A stretch of 64,000 nt of DNA from Gilvimarinus agarilyticus (GTDB lineage Bacteria; Pseudomonadota; Gammaproteobacteria; Pseudomonadales; Cellvibrionaceae). The stretch is taken from positions 2,728,631-2,792,630 of the forward strand of contig NZ_JXCJ01000001.1 in the NCBI RefSeq assembly GCF_000832015.1, written 5' to 3'. This document shows positions 10,684 through 19,124 of the stretch, one piece after another. The position numbers and the translations under genes were made by a program. The notes beneath the pieces were generated by a model, which was given only the letters and a program-made list of their open reading frames with translations, had not been told where the DNA came from and did no database searches. How positions within the stretch are numbered: position 1 is the first letter of the stretch; the number at the start of each line of letters is the position of its first letter.

Positions 10684-12690
10684 ATGCTCAGTAAAGACGC
10701 TATTTCTCAGCTTTCGCAGTTAAAGTCATCCATCGTCGCCGACAAGATCTACGCAGAGGGCCTGGTACGGCCTACCGCCAAACGATTTGGCTTTGTCCGG
10801 CTGGATGATGGCCGTGACGCTTTTTTAAATCCCGATCAGATGTTGCGCGTACTGCCGGGTGATCGCGTTAAAATCAGCCTGACTGAAAACAGCAAAAAAC
10901 AGCTCGAAGCAACTTTAGAGAGTTTGCTTGAAACACCCCTTAAGCGATTTGTCGGTCGCTATGTACGCAAGGGCCCTGCGCATTTTGTCGAGCCCGATTT
11001 ACCGCCCTTTAACCGCTGGTTATTTATTCCGCCGCAAGAGCGCACCAACTGCGCCGAAGGTGACTTAGTCGCCTGCGAGCTGGTAAGGCACCCGTTTAAG
11101 CACGACGGTAAAGCGCAGATTCGCGTCATCAACCGTATTGGCCGCCCCGACGAAATTGGCATTGAGGGTCGCTATATTGCCGCCAAGTTCGACTTGCCCA
11201 GCGAGTGGAGCGAGGCGACCCAAGAGCAAACCCAAAGCATCAACATCGAGAGCCTCACCGATAGTGAGCGCACCGATTTAACCGCACTGCCACTGGTCAC
11301 CATCGATTCGGAATTTACCCGGGATATGGACGATGCGGTATACGCCGAACGCGACGGTGACGGCTGGCAACTCACCACCGCCATTGCCGATCCAAGTGCG
11401 TTTATTCAATACGATTCAGCACTCGACCAAACCGCGCGCACTCGAGGCAGCACCCTCTACTTGTTGGGCTACCCAATTACTATGCTGCCTACCGAGCTGT
11501 CGCACGACACCTTTTCGCTTATTCCCGATGAGGTAAGGCCGGCACTCGCGTGTACGCTAAGCATTAATGCACAGGGCGAGATTACGGAGTACCACTTTCA
11601 GCAAGCGTTAATTAAGTCGCACCATAAGCTTAACTACCAAGCGGTAAGCGATTTACTCGAGGGCAAAGCTGAGGGAGACGACAGCTACGCCACCCTGCCC
11701 GAAGCTGTGCGTCACAGCTTGGCGGCCCTACAAGAGTGCGCTAACGCCCGTTTAGAATACCGCCGCGAGCACGCATTGGTGATGGAAGACCGGGCCGATT
11801 ACCAATATTGGCTCAACGAGCAAAAGAAAATTGACCGCATTGAAAAACGCCACAGAAACAGTGCGCAAAAAATTGTCGAGGAAGCAATGTTGGCCACCAA
11901 CATCTGTGCCGGGCGCCTGTTCAAACAAAACCCCAACACCGGGCTTTACTCCGGGCACATTGGCTTTCGCCCCGAGCGCCTTGACGATGCGAAACAGCTT
12001 GCCGCCGAACATTTGCCCGAGTTAGCCGAATCAGACCTATCTCAGCTCGATAATTTTCAGGCGCTGTTTAAGCACCTGCGCAACAATGCAGCGCAAAACC
12101 CCGATCTGAATGTGCTGCTCTCTTTATTGCAGCGTTTGCAACAAGCCGGCAGCTTAAGCGCCGAGCACCAAAGTCATTTTGGCTTAGGATTTGACGCCTA
12201 TGCTACGGTCACCTCGCCCATTCGCCGCTATCAAGATTTATTTAATCATTACGCGCTCAAGGCGATTCTTAATGGCAGTAAGCCACCTGTCGAACCTGCT
12301 GAGCTTGCCGAGCAGCAGCAACAGATTTTGGTGCGTGGTCGTCAAGCTAGCAGACAACTAGAGCATTGGCTTTTGTGCCAGTATTTATCAGAACAGCAAG
12401 TAGGCACGGTGCATTTTGGCACGGTTACCGGGGTAAGCCCCAATGGTATTAATGTCCGGCTGAACGACATCGGCTGTGATGGCTTTGTACAGCTATCAGA
12501 AAAGGGCAAGCCCCGCCCGAAATTTGACAGCCGGCGCTTACAGTTAACCACTGAAGCTAAAACTTATACGTTAGACGAGACCGTCGCCGTTAAAATATCC
12601 GCGGTCGATGTCGCGGCCCGACGCATCAGTTTAGAGCTGGTTGATCAAGCCGTTGCCGAGCGCTTACAGGCGTTTGAGGCCGACCAGTAA
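10684..12690 (+). CDS. rnb: exoribonuclease II family protein
   Basis: 668 residues: N-terminal cold-shock-like OB part, central RNB domain and C-terminal S1 domain. The catalytic acidic cluster appears as 'TIDSEFTRDMDDAVY', closely matching RNase II rather than RNase R. Length also fits RNase II. It degrades single-stranded RNA 3' to 5'. The ATG at 10684 (MLSKDAISQL) was chosen over the TTG at 10675. The EVE gene follows 33 bp later, probably in the same transcript. Confidence 0.9.
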   Translation: MLSKDAISQLSQLKSSIVADKIYAEGLVRPTAKRFGFVRLDDGRDAFLNPDQMLRVLPGDRVKISLTENSKKQLEATLESLLETPLKRFVGRYVRKGPAHFVEPDLPPFNRWLFIPPQERTNCAEGDLVACELVRHPFKHDGKAQIRVINRIGRPDEIGIEGRYIAAKFDLPSEWSEATQEQTQSINIESLTDSERTDLTALPLVTIDSEFTRDMDDAVYAERDGDGWQLTTAIADPSAFIQYDSALDQTARTRGSTLYLLGYPITMLPTELSHDTFSLIPDEVRPALACTLSINAQGEITEYHFQQALIKSHHKLNYQAVSDLLEGKAEGDDSYATLPEAVRHSLAALQECANARLEYRREHALVMEDRADYQYWLNEQKKIDRIEKRHRNSAQKIVEEAMLATNICAGRLFKQNPNTGLYSGHIGFRPERLDDAKQLAAEHLPELAESDLSQLDNFQALFKHLRNNAAQNPDLNVLLSLLQRLQQAGSLSAEHQSHFGLGFDAYATVTSPIRRYQDLFNHYALKAILNGSKPPVEPAELAEQQQQILVRGRQASRQLEHWLLCQYLSEQQVGTVHFGTVTGVSPNGINVRLNDIGCDGFVQLSEKGKPRPKFDSRRLQLTTEAKTYTLDETVAVKISAVDVAARRISLELVDQAVAERLQAFEADQ

Positions 12691-12723
12691 CTCTGTTGGC
12701 GCGCCTGCGCAAGAGACGAATCA

Positions 12724-13185
12724 ATGACCCAGTATTGGCTGTTTAAATCGGAGCCAGATTGTTTTAGCATCGATGATCTGGCGCAGCAGAGCGCGCAAAC
12801 AGCCCGCTGGGATGGCGTCCGTAACTTTCAGGCGCGTAATTTTTTGCGCGATAACGTCACGCTTGGCAACTGGGTGTTTTTCTATCATAGTCGCTGCAAA
12901 GCCATTGGCGTTGTTGGTATTGCAGAAGTAACGCGCGCGGCCTACCCGGATCCACAACAGTTTGATCCACAAAGCCCCTACTTTGATCCCAAATCCGATT
13001 CAGACAATCCGCGCTGGTTTTGCGTCGACATAACCCTTAAGCGAAAATTCTCACACATGGTCTCCCTCGAGCAAATAAAACAGATTCAGGCACTCGACGA
13101 CATGATGCTGCGCAAGCAAGGCCGGCTATCGATACAGCCAGTCAGTGTTCACGAATGGCAGATTATTAATCAGCTGGCTACATAA
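12724..13185 (+). CDS. EVE domain protein
   Basis: 153 residues starting MTQYWLFKSEPDCFSIDDL. The opening 'YWLFKSEP', the 'WDGVRNFQARNFLRD' segment and 'GDxVFFYHS'-type strand are typical of EVE (thymocyte nuclear protein 1-like) proteins. EVE domains relate to PUA/YTH folds and bind modified bases. The bacterial role is not settled. Confidence 0.92.
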   Translation: MTQYWLFKSEPDCFSIDDLAQQSAQTARWDGVRNFQARNFLRDNVTLGNWVFFYHSRCKAIGVVGIAEVTRAAYPDPQQFDPQSPYFDPKSDSDNPRWFCVDITLKRKFSHMVSLEQIKQIQALDDMMLRKQGRLSIQPVSVHEWQIINQLAT

Positions 13186-13200
13186 CCCGCCATACAGAGC

Positions 13201-13230
13201 AAAAAAATGCCAGCAACCGCCGGCATTTTT
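13201..13230. terminator. shared terminator between convergent genes
   Basis: Hairpin built on ATGCC/GGCAT with flanking A and T runs on both sides. The internal mismatch becomes G-U on the minus strand, favouring termination of the pectinesterase transcript, but it can also end the EVE transcript. Confidence 0.8.
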
Positions 13231-13243
13231 ACAGTCGTAGCGG

Positions 13244-15796
13244 TTAGGGCTCAGGGTTCCAGCCCACACCATTGTTGTAATCGGCAAAGACTGACGCCCG
13301 ATCCAGATACGCCGCTGCCTCACCGTCCGATAACAGATAACCTGACTCACGGTTGGACAAATCCAGTGGGTTACCGCTTAGATCGGTACTACCAAATTCC
13401 TTCCAACCCGATTGAGCATCCGCCACCGTTGGGTTAGGTGCCGGTTGGCTGTTTACGCCCTCACCCGCCCAACCAATATCGGCAATATGAGTATCCATCT
13501 GACAGTTAATAAACGTCACGTTGTCGTAGTTTTCGGCTTTACCGCCGCTGCGGGCCAAGTAGCTAGTGCCATCGGCAATTACATTACCAGTGGGGCCGGC
13601 GCGGCGGGTTAAACGTGAGTTTAAAAACACAAAGCCTGGGTCTGTGATGTTTTCAGTGCGAGCCTGCAAAATATAACCATCACTAGAGCCTTTGGAATCA
13701 CCCAACGAACGAATTTCACTCTCTTCGAACAGCGACGCCACACTGTAACCCCAGATAAAGTCGACGTTACCGGCCACCAATGTGTTGTAAAACCAGGTGT
13801 AGCCTTTCAGCAGAAGCGTATCTTGCTCACTGATAAACGAGGAGTTTTTAGCAATTAAGCGATAGCTGCTGTTAAAATAAATCGTCTCAGCTTGGTTCGA
13901 GGCGTTATCCACACGAATATGATCATTTTTAAGAGTAATGCCATCTAGCACCAGATTATCGACCCCCTCAACCAAAAATACGCTGCGCCCGCCGGCGGGC
14001 GTACCCGGCCCCGGTGCCGCGCTTGAACCCGAACCGCCATTAAGAGACTCGTAGTTATCGTAATGAATAACTACTTTATCAGCCCCCTCGCCGCGCAAGG
14101 TTACATTGTTTTTATCACGTAAAAACAACATCTCATGATAGTCACCGGCGTTAATAGTAATCATCGCCTCATCATCCTTCGCCACACTAGACATCATATA
14201 GTTTAATGCCCCCTGTACCGTGCGAAAGTCCGCCGCGCCATCGTCATCAACGCTAACCTCGTTACCGGTAGGTGCCGCCGCTTGAGTGCTAAAACTCCAG
14301 TTGGCGTTATCACCCAGACCAGCAAAGGCAACGCCGTTTAGCTCGGCCCCGGTCACCACACCATCGCCGATGGCGACGTAATAATCAGTGCCGTACTCCA
14401 GCAAGCCATTGTGAGGTTTTATGTGTAAAGTGTTGCCGTCGACGGTAAACGGGGCGTAGTACACGCTGCGTACACGCTCTTGCCCGGCATAACCAATCGT
14501 ATCGACTTCGATACCCAGCTTAATAACGTCGACCAGGGTATTATCGCTAGCGCGAAAAATACGTACTGAGCCAATATCCCCCAGGGTTGGGGTATCATCA
14601 AAGGTAATAGCCAACGCGTCGTCGATGTGAACGTCCGTGGCGCCACTGGCCGGGTACAATGTACCGTCCAAATTACCGTAGTCGGTGCTTGGCATGGTAA
14701 AGCCTTCAGCAACGGCGACATCGATACTGCGCACAATGCTCGGGTCCGCCCCACTGGTGAAGCTTACGGTTGCATCACCTTTTGTCAGTGGCGTAAGGGA
14801 CACTTGAGCGCCCTCTATATCCACGGCTACGACTGCCGGGTCTGAGGATTCAACGGTGAAAGTGTCCGCCGTTACCCCGTCATCCTGCAGCGCCGCTACG
14901 GTTACCACTAAAGGTGCGCTACCCGCCTCGACCTCCCAGCTAGGATCGGCATAATCCAGGGTTAGCTGCACAGGCTTAACAGCCGGGTCGCCCACTTTAA
15001 TATCGTCAATCTCAAACGAGCGGTTGTATGTATAAAGCCCTATCAGCCCCTTGTCGGCGTAGTCGGCATCCTGTGTTGTACCAAGCTGCTCACCATTTAG
15101 GTAAACCGATAAGCTCTCGCCAATCATCTCAAAGCGCACCGTGTACCACACACCATCGGTCTCGCCTGCCTCGCCGAGCAAAATAGGTTTGCCCGCTTGC
15201 ACTGGACGTGAGATAGCACCGTCGACACTTTTGGCGACCTCTACCTTGGTACTGCTCGACGAATTTTGCACATTTAAGCCACCGGCGTGCCAGTCACCCG
15301 GGCTTTGATAGCGCGCCATCATGTACAAAAACTTGCTGGCGGTATTGCTGTTTTGCCTCGGCCGAATGCGCGCCTCGACAAAGTAATCAGCGCTTGGCAC
15401 ATCGGCAAACGCCTCGGGGGTGACCAACAATAGCTCACCATCGACTTTATTAGGGCCGGCAGTGGCGGCCGTGTAGCGCAGAACGTTATTGCCGTTATCG
15501 TCCAAAATATCAAACGTACCGGTCGCACCACTGGTGTTATCCGGGCTGGCCAATACATCCCAATTAGTCAGCTCACCACTGGCAAAATCATCACAAAAAT
15601 ACAAACCGGTTTCCGGGCACACAAAAGGCCCACCTACCGGTACTTCCGGTTCGGGTTCGGGTTCGGGAGTTTGCCCAGAGCCATTCTCACCTGGAATATT
15701 AATAACGATAGGATCGTCATCGTCACTGTCGCTGCCACAACCGGCAAGTACACTCATTAGCACTGCTGCCGACAAGAGATAGCCTGTTTTCATCAC
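13244..15796 (-). CDS. secreted lipoprotein pectinesterase (CE8) with LamG-like and Ig-like modules
   Basis: 850 residues. A lipoprotein signal ends 'VLAGCGS' (Cys about 20) and is followed by an acidic stretch and a PE repeat linker. Residues about 60-270 look LamG-like, 275-365 Ig-like (Big2 type), 375-505 Big5-like, and about 510-850 is a right-handed beta-helix carbohydrate esterase 8 domain. Catalytic-region motifs 'SEQDTLLLKG' and 'GNVDFIWG' (catalytic Asp) are present. The usual substrate-binding YLGRPW segment reads 'YLARSGG'. It should demethylate pectin at the cell surface. It is monocistronic, with an operator-like palindrome upstream. Confidence 0.92.
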   Translation of the reverse strand: MMKTGYLLSAAVLMSVLAGCGSDSDDDDPIVINIPGENGSGQTPEPEPEPEVPVGGPFVCPETGLYFCDDFASGELTNWDVLASPDNTSGATGTFDILDDNGNNVLRYTAATAGPNKVDGELLLVTPEAFADVPSADYFVEARIRPRQNSNTASKFLYMMARYQSPGDWHAGGLNVQNSSSSTKVEVAKSVDGAISRPVQAGKPILLGEAGETDGVWYTVRFEMIGESLSVYLNGEQLGTTQDADYADKGLIGLYTYNRSFEIDDIKVGDPAVKPVQLTLDYADPSWEVEAGSAPLVVTVAALQDDGVTADTFTVESSDPAVVAVDIEGAQVSLTPLTKGDATVSFTSGADPSIVRSIDVAVAEGFTMPSTDYGNLDGTLYPASGATDVHIDDALAITFDDTPTLGDIGSVRIFRASDNTLVDVIKLGIEVDTIGYAGQERVRSVYYAPFTVDGNTLHIKPHNGLLEYGTDYYVAIGDGVVTGAELNGVAFAGLGDNANWSFSTQAAAPTGNEVSVDDDGAADFRTVQGALNYMMSSVAKDDEAMITINAGDYHEMLFLRDKNNVTLRGEGADKVVIHYDNYESLNGGSGSSAAPGPGTPAGGRSVFLVEGVDNLVLDGITLKNDHIRVDNASNQAETIYFNSSYRLIAKNSSFISEQDTLLLKGYTWFYNTLVAGNVDFIWGYSVASLFEESEIRSLGDSKGSSDGYILQARTENITDPGFVFLNSRLTRRAGPTGNVIADGTSYLARSGGKAENYDNVTFINCQMDTHIADIGWAGEGVNSQPAPNPTVADAQSGWKEFGSTDLSGNPLDLSNRESGYLLSDGEAAAYLDRASVFADYNNGVGWNPEP

Positions 15797-15862
15797 ACCT
15801 TCCTTATTATTAATTATCTTTAGCGCTACGCACCTAATGCTTCTCAGGGCTTTACAACCCCA

Positions 15863-15902
15863 ACCAACCTTACCAATAATATTATTGGCCCGACCAACCT
15901 TA
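15863..15902. promoter_or_regulatory. candidate operator upstream of the pectinesterase
   Basis: A perfect 16-bp palindrome CCAATAATATTATTGG (15873-15888) lies about 77 bp upstream of the pectinesterase ATG. It is flanked by two copies of ACCAACCTTA (15863-15872 and 15893-15902). The regulator is not identified. Confidence 0.5.
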
Positions 15903-16178
15903 ACACCATCACATTACCAAACTCAATAGTATGATATTTAAAAAACCGAGACCCTAGCACCACGGAGCCTGTCCTACAATTAACAAAGTTTCTTGTAAAA
16001 CCTACATAATCAGTAAGTTACAGCGATTAATTATTAAACAATCACAGGTGATTTCAGCACTTTTTGTGAACTACTCGGCGTAACAGCCAAGAATTTTACT
16101 GACTGGCCGACCTTTTGCTCCTACCCCTCCACTTAACCTTCATTTACCGTGAGAAACTTTCTATAGGAGCATCACAAA

Positions 16179-16766
16179 ATGGCCTTACCACTTAAAGTCA
16201 CCCACCTCACAATCGCTGTATGCGCTTTTTCTCTTGCCAGTGCGGCATACGCCGATCGCGGTGCAGCGCTAAAAGACACCTACATTAGCTACAACCACTC
16301 CGGGCTCCAGTACCTGGAGCAGGACCTGGATGACTACGACTGCAACCAAGACGGCCTGCGTGCTTACGGCAATGTGGATATTGACGGCAACTGGTATGGG
16401 CTAGGCTCAGTGACCGACGTCAGCGGTAACAAGGGTTGTGGCTCAACGACTTTGTCGGCAGGTGCTGGTTACCGCACCGCATTTAGCCCAAGCTTTGATT
16501 TATACGGCACCCTGAGCGTCGAGCACACCTCACCCGATCACGGTGACAGTGATACCGGATTAATTGCCTCCGCGGGCTTACGTGGGATTGTGTACAACAA
16601 TATCGAAGGTAAGGCCGAAGTCGCCCACCACACCGCTTTTAATGACACCACGGCTCTAAACTTAGGCGCTAATTATTGGTTCACCCAAACGATCGCCGCC
16701 ACCCTGGATACCTCGTTAACCGATGAGGGCAACTCCATTGCCGCCGGTGCGCGAATGAACTTCTAA
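16179..16766 (+). CDS. small outer-membrane beta-barrel protein
   Basis: 195 residues with a signal peptide ending 'LASAAYA', then alternating short beta strands rich in G/Y/aromatic residues and a C-terminal 'ARMNF', the terminal-Phe outer-membrane signature. Two Cys (about 55 and 90) may form a disulfide. It resembles small Ax21/OmpA-like barrels. Function is unknown. A strong hairpin follows. Confidence 0.78.
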   Translation: MALPLKVTHLTIAVCAFSLASAAYADRGAALKDTYISYNHSGLQYLEQDLDDYDCNQDGLRAYGNVDIDGNWYGLGSVTDVSGNKGCGSTTLSAGAGYRTAFSPSFDLYGTLSVEHTSPDHGDSDTGLIASAGLRGIVYNNIEGKAEVAHHTAFNDTTALNLGANYWFTQTIAATLDTSLTDEGNSIAAGARMNF

Positions 16767-16775
16767 CGCCCTTAA

Positions 16776-16810
16776 AGGCAGAGCCAGCACGCTCTGCCTG
16801 CTTTATTTTG
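16776..16810 (+). terminator. terminator after the outer-membrane protein
   Basis: A 9-bp perfect stem (16776-16784 with 16791-16799) and a 6-nt loop, followed by a T-rich stretch. Confidence 0.75.
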
Positions 16811-16823
16811 ATAGACACGTTAC

Positions 16824-16850
16824 AATCGCCTTTTTTGCTTAAAGGCGATT
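16824..16850 (+). promoter_or_regulatory. hairpin that covers the ribosome-binding site of the CvfB-like gene
   Basis: AATCGCCTTT (16824-16833) is exactly complementary to AAAGGCGATT (16841-16850) across a 7-nt loop. The right arm holds the only Shine-Dalgarno-like AAGG before the ATG at 16855. In RNA this would hide the site. Confidence 0.6.
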
Positions 16851-16854
16851 TGTT

Positions 16855-17691
16855 ATGGCGCATATTGGCCGCTACGCGACCCTCCCCATCGTTAAGCTGG
16901 TAGATTTTGGGGCTTATCTCGATGCTGGAGAGCTGGATACTGTCTTACTCCCCAAGCGATACCTCACCGACAAAATGACCATTGGCAGTGAGATCGATGT
17001 ATTTTTATATCTCGATTCCAACGACATCCCCGTCGCCACCACCATTCGGCCTTTTACACAGGTCGGTGAGACCACGCTACTTAAAGTGGTCGACGTTAAT
17101 GATGCCGGTGCATTTTTAGACTGGGGCCTGCCTAAGCATTTACTGGTACCGTTTAAAGAGCAGCACAAACGCTTTGAAGTCGGACAATCTTACGTGGTCA
17201 CCCTATACCTCGACCCTTACTCGCAACGCATTGTTGGCTCCTCTCGACTTAGCCGACATCTTGACGAAGATGGCCGCCAGCTAAGAGTGGGAGGCAAAGT
17301 CGATTTGTTGATATGCGGCAAAAGCGATATGGGATTTAAAGCGGTTATTAACCAACGCTACTTAGGCTTGGTGTTTCGCGACGATGCCTTTAAACCATTG
17401 CGCTACGGCCAACAAACCGATGGTTACATCAAAGGTATTCGCCCCGACGGAAAAATTGATCTGTCATTACAGCCGCTGGGTGATAAAGGCCGTGACCGCT
17501 TACAACAAAAAATTCTAGATCATCTGTCTCAGGTGGGCGGTCGCTCACCATTAAATGACAGGGCCGACCCTGCGGACATCGTAAAACAGTTTGGCGTCAG
17601 TAAGGGAGCCTATAAAAAAGCCTTGGGCGCACTCTATAAGCAACGTGTTATTACCATTGGACCAGATGACATTAGTTTAAATAAAAACTAA
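16855..17691 (+). CDS. CvfB/YitL-family S1 RNA-binding protein
   Basis: 278 residues: three S1-like OB repeats (about 5-65, 70-135, 145-210) and a C-terminal winged-helix of about 60 residues ('DIVKQFGVSKGAYKKALGALYKQ'). This is the CvfB architecture. Family members bind RNA and influence virulence gene expression in Gram-positives; the role in proteobacteria is unknown. Translation may be controlled by the hairpin just upstream. Confidence 0.88.
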   Translation: MAHIGRYATLPIVKLVDFGAYLDAGELDTVLLPKRYLTDKMTIGSEIDVFLYLDSNDIPVATTIRPFTQVGETTLLKVVDVNDAGAFLDWGLPKHLLVPFKEQHKRFEVGQSYVVTLYLDPYSQRIVGSSRLSRHLDEDGRQLRVGGKVDLLICGKSDMGFKAVINQRYLGLVFRDDAFKPLRYGQQTDGYIKGIRPDGKIDLSLQPLGDKGRDRLQQKILDHLSQVGGRSPLNDRADPADIVKQFGVSKGAYKKALGALYKQRVITIGPDDISLNKN

Positions 17692-18246
17692 TCAATGACC
17701 TTGCGCCGAGCGATTACGCTAGGCGCTGTTATCATTGCAACTCCCCTTTACAATAAAAACTTATAACGCCAGGCGCTCTTGTGCACAACTTGGCGCTCTG
17801 CTGCCACCCACCAACTAAGAAGTAAAAACGATTACCGTGTGTAATGGCTTGCAATGGTTTTTTTAATGCTGTACTCCTTACTCTTGTGGCGCAGAGCACT
17901 ACGAAAACCCACCATATTATCTATCGTGGGTCGATCTAACTTCTGCAACAATTAACTGCCATGTTTGGACAAATGGGCGGCTTCCATTAACTTCAAAAAA
18001 TGCTGAGCCTGGATGCAAGAGCATGTCGTTATCGAAGAGACCGGAGCTGCGTTAACAAAACGAGACCTAAAGCCACAAGCTACCGAGCGTCAAAAAACAT
18101 CGTTTAGCCCTCTATGCGCTCGGGGCAGCACCAGCACTAACGACCATCCTAGCTACAGGATCGCAAACAAACATAGCGCTAGCGCGCACCTAGTAAAGTA
18201 CTAATACGGACGTTGGCCATGGAGTTAAGCAATTTAACTCTAGCCC
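17692..18246. other. intergenic region, no gene seen
   Basis: About 555 bp between convergent genes. It contains weak imperfect inverted repeats (for example ACCCAC/GTGGGT around 17910-17935), but no T-tailed terminator, tRNA or convincing coding frame. Confidence 0.5.
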
Positions 18247-18849
18247 CTAGCGCTTGATAAACTCGGCGTAGACCTCAATCGTTACCTGGTCGCCCACGGC
18301 GGGAACATAGTTCCCCATATTAAAGTCGGAACGGTAAAAGGTCAGCGCGGCCTCAAACCCAATGATGTAATCGCCGGTTAAGCGATTAGTTGTAGCGCCA
18401 TTGAGGGTAACCTGAAGCTCGGCGGGCCGCGTTACACCCCGAAACAACAAGTCACCTTGAAAAATAAGGTGGTTGCCGCTTTGCCGGGCACGTCCCTCTG
18501 ACTCGAAACGAGCCTCGGGGTAGCGCTCGGCGCAAAGCCAGTCACAGTTTTTTAGCGTATCAGCAAAATCCGGCCGGTTCACATCGAGCGAGCGCATATC
18601 GACACTGGCGCGAATAGAGCTCGTCGCCGGGTCTTCGGGTTGGTAGTCGAGCTCTGCGCTAGCGCGGTTAAAGCGCCCCACAAACTGCGAGACACCGAGG
18701 TGAGAAACTTTGAATAGAACGGTGATGTGATGAGGGTCGAGGCTGTAGTTACCCTGCTTTAACGTCTTTAGGTCGGTTTCAACACTGCCCGACAGAAGCG
18801 CCCCGCAGCCACTGACAAGCAGCGAGGCAAACAGAAGAATAACGCGCAG
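18247..18849 (-). CDS. YceI-family lipoprotein, 5' end disrupted by island insertion
   Basis: The frame encodes a lipoprotein signal 'LRVILLFASLLVSGC', then 'YSLDPHHITVLFKVSHLG', and a full YceI lipocalin-like domain to the stop. YceI proteins bind amphiphilic or isoprenoid ligands in the periplasm. No ATG, GTG or TTG exists between an in-frame TAG in the island end and codon GTG at 18681, which would drop the signal peptide and first strands. The coordinates given begin at a CTG (18849). In the uninterrupted chromosome the same frame runs back into the 3' end of guaA, where an ATG gives [14 protein letters not shown] before the signal core. The gene may now be silent or start at CTG/ATT. Confidence 0.72.
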   Translation of the reverse strand: MRVILLFASLLVSGCGALLSGSVETDLKTLKQGNYSLDPHHITVLFKVSHLGVSQFVGRFNRASAELDYQPEDPATSSIRASVDMRSLDVNRPDFADTLKNCDWLCAERYPEARFESEGRARQSGNHLIFQGDLLFRGVTRPAELQVTLNGATTNRLTGDYIIGFEAALTFYRSDFNMGNYVPAVGDQVTIEVYAEFIKR

Positions 18850-18862
18850 GGGCGCGTTATTC
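18837..18862. repeat. 11-bp perfect inverted repeat at the old guaA stop / yceI start
   Basis: GAATAACGCGC (18837-18847) and GCGCGTTATTC (18852-18862) with a 4-nt loop. It spans the ancestral guaA stop codon (TAA) and the presumed first codons of the yceI lipoprotein, so it was probably the guaA-yceI junction hairpin before insertion. Confidence 0.7.
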
Positions 18863-18868
18863 CCACTC
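18859..18868. repeat. attachment site distal to the integrase
   Basis: ATTCCCACTC. On the minus strand it reads GAGTGGGAATAA including the next two bases, i.e. the codons for Glu-Trp-Glu and stop that end GuaA. It is therefore a remnant of the original guaA 3' end. Confidence 0.88.
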
Positions 18869-19124
18869 TAACATTAATAACGAATAAAAATCCTTTTAAA
18901 TCAACAGTATAAAAAGCGCCACGAGACAAATACCATTGAATATACCATGTTTAAAAATTTTTAGGATTAAACCCTAAGGCTGAATTAGAGCGCCTTTCAC
19001 AACCGCTAGACGACGTGGGCTTATCCGGCGGCAGGGCGTTGCGAGGGGGCTGTGCCCCCCTTCCCTAGACGCTACCTTTGCCCTGCCCCCGGCGCCCATC
19101 GTCAGAGAGTTTGGAAATGGGCTC
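18869..19124. other. island end region without a gene, with a GC-rich structured patch
   Basis: AT-rich from 18869 to about 18975, then GC-rich. GGCAGGGC (19030-19037) and GCCCTGCC (19080-19087) are inverted and enclose a second hairpin, AGGGGGC with GCCCCCCT (19044-19061). It may act as the ATPase gene's terminator or as a site for a recombination protein. Confidence 0.45.

Noticed and set aside
18013-18204. 63-codon frame in the 17.7-18.2 kb gap
   Set aside because: No start signal, no recognisable product and low-complexity composition.
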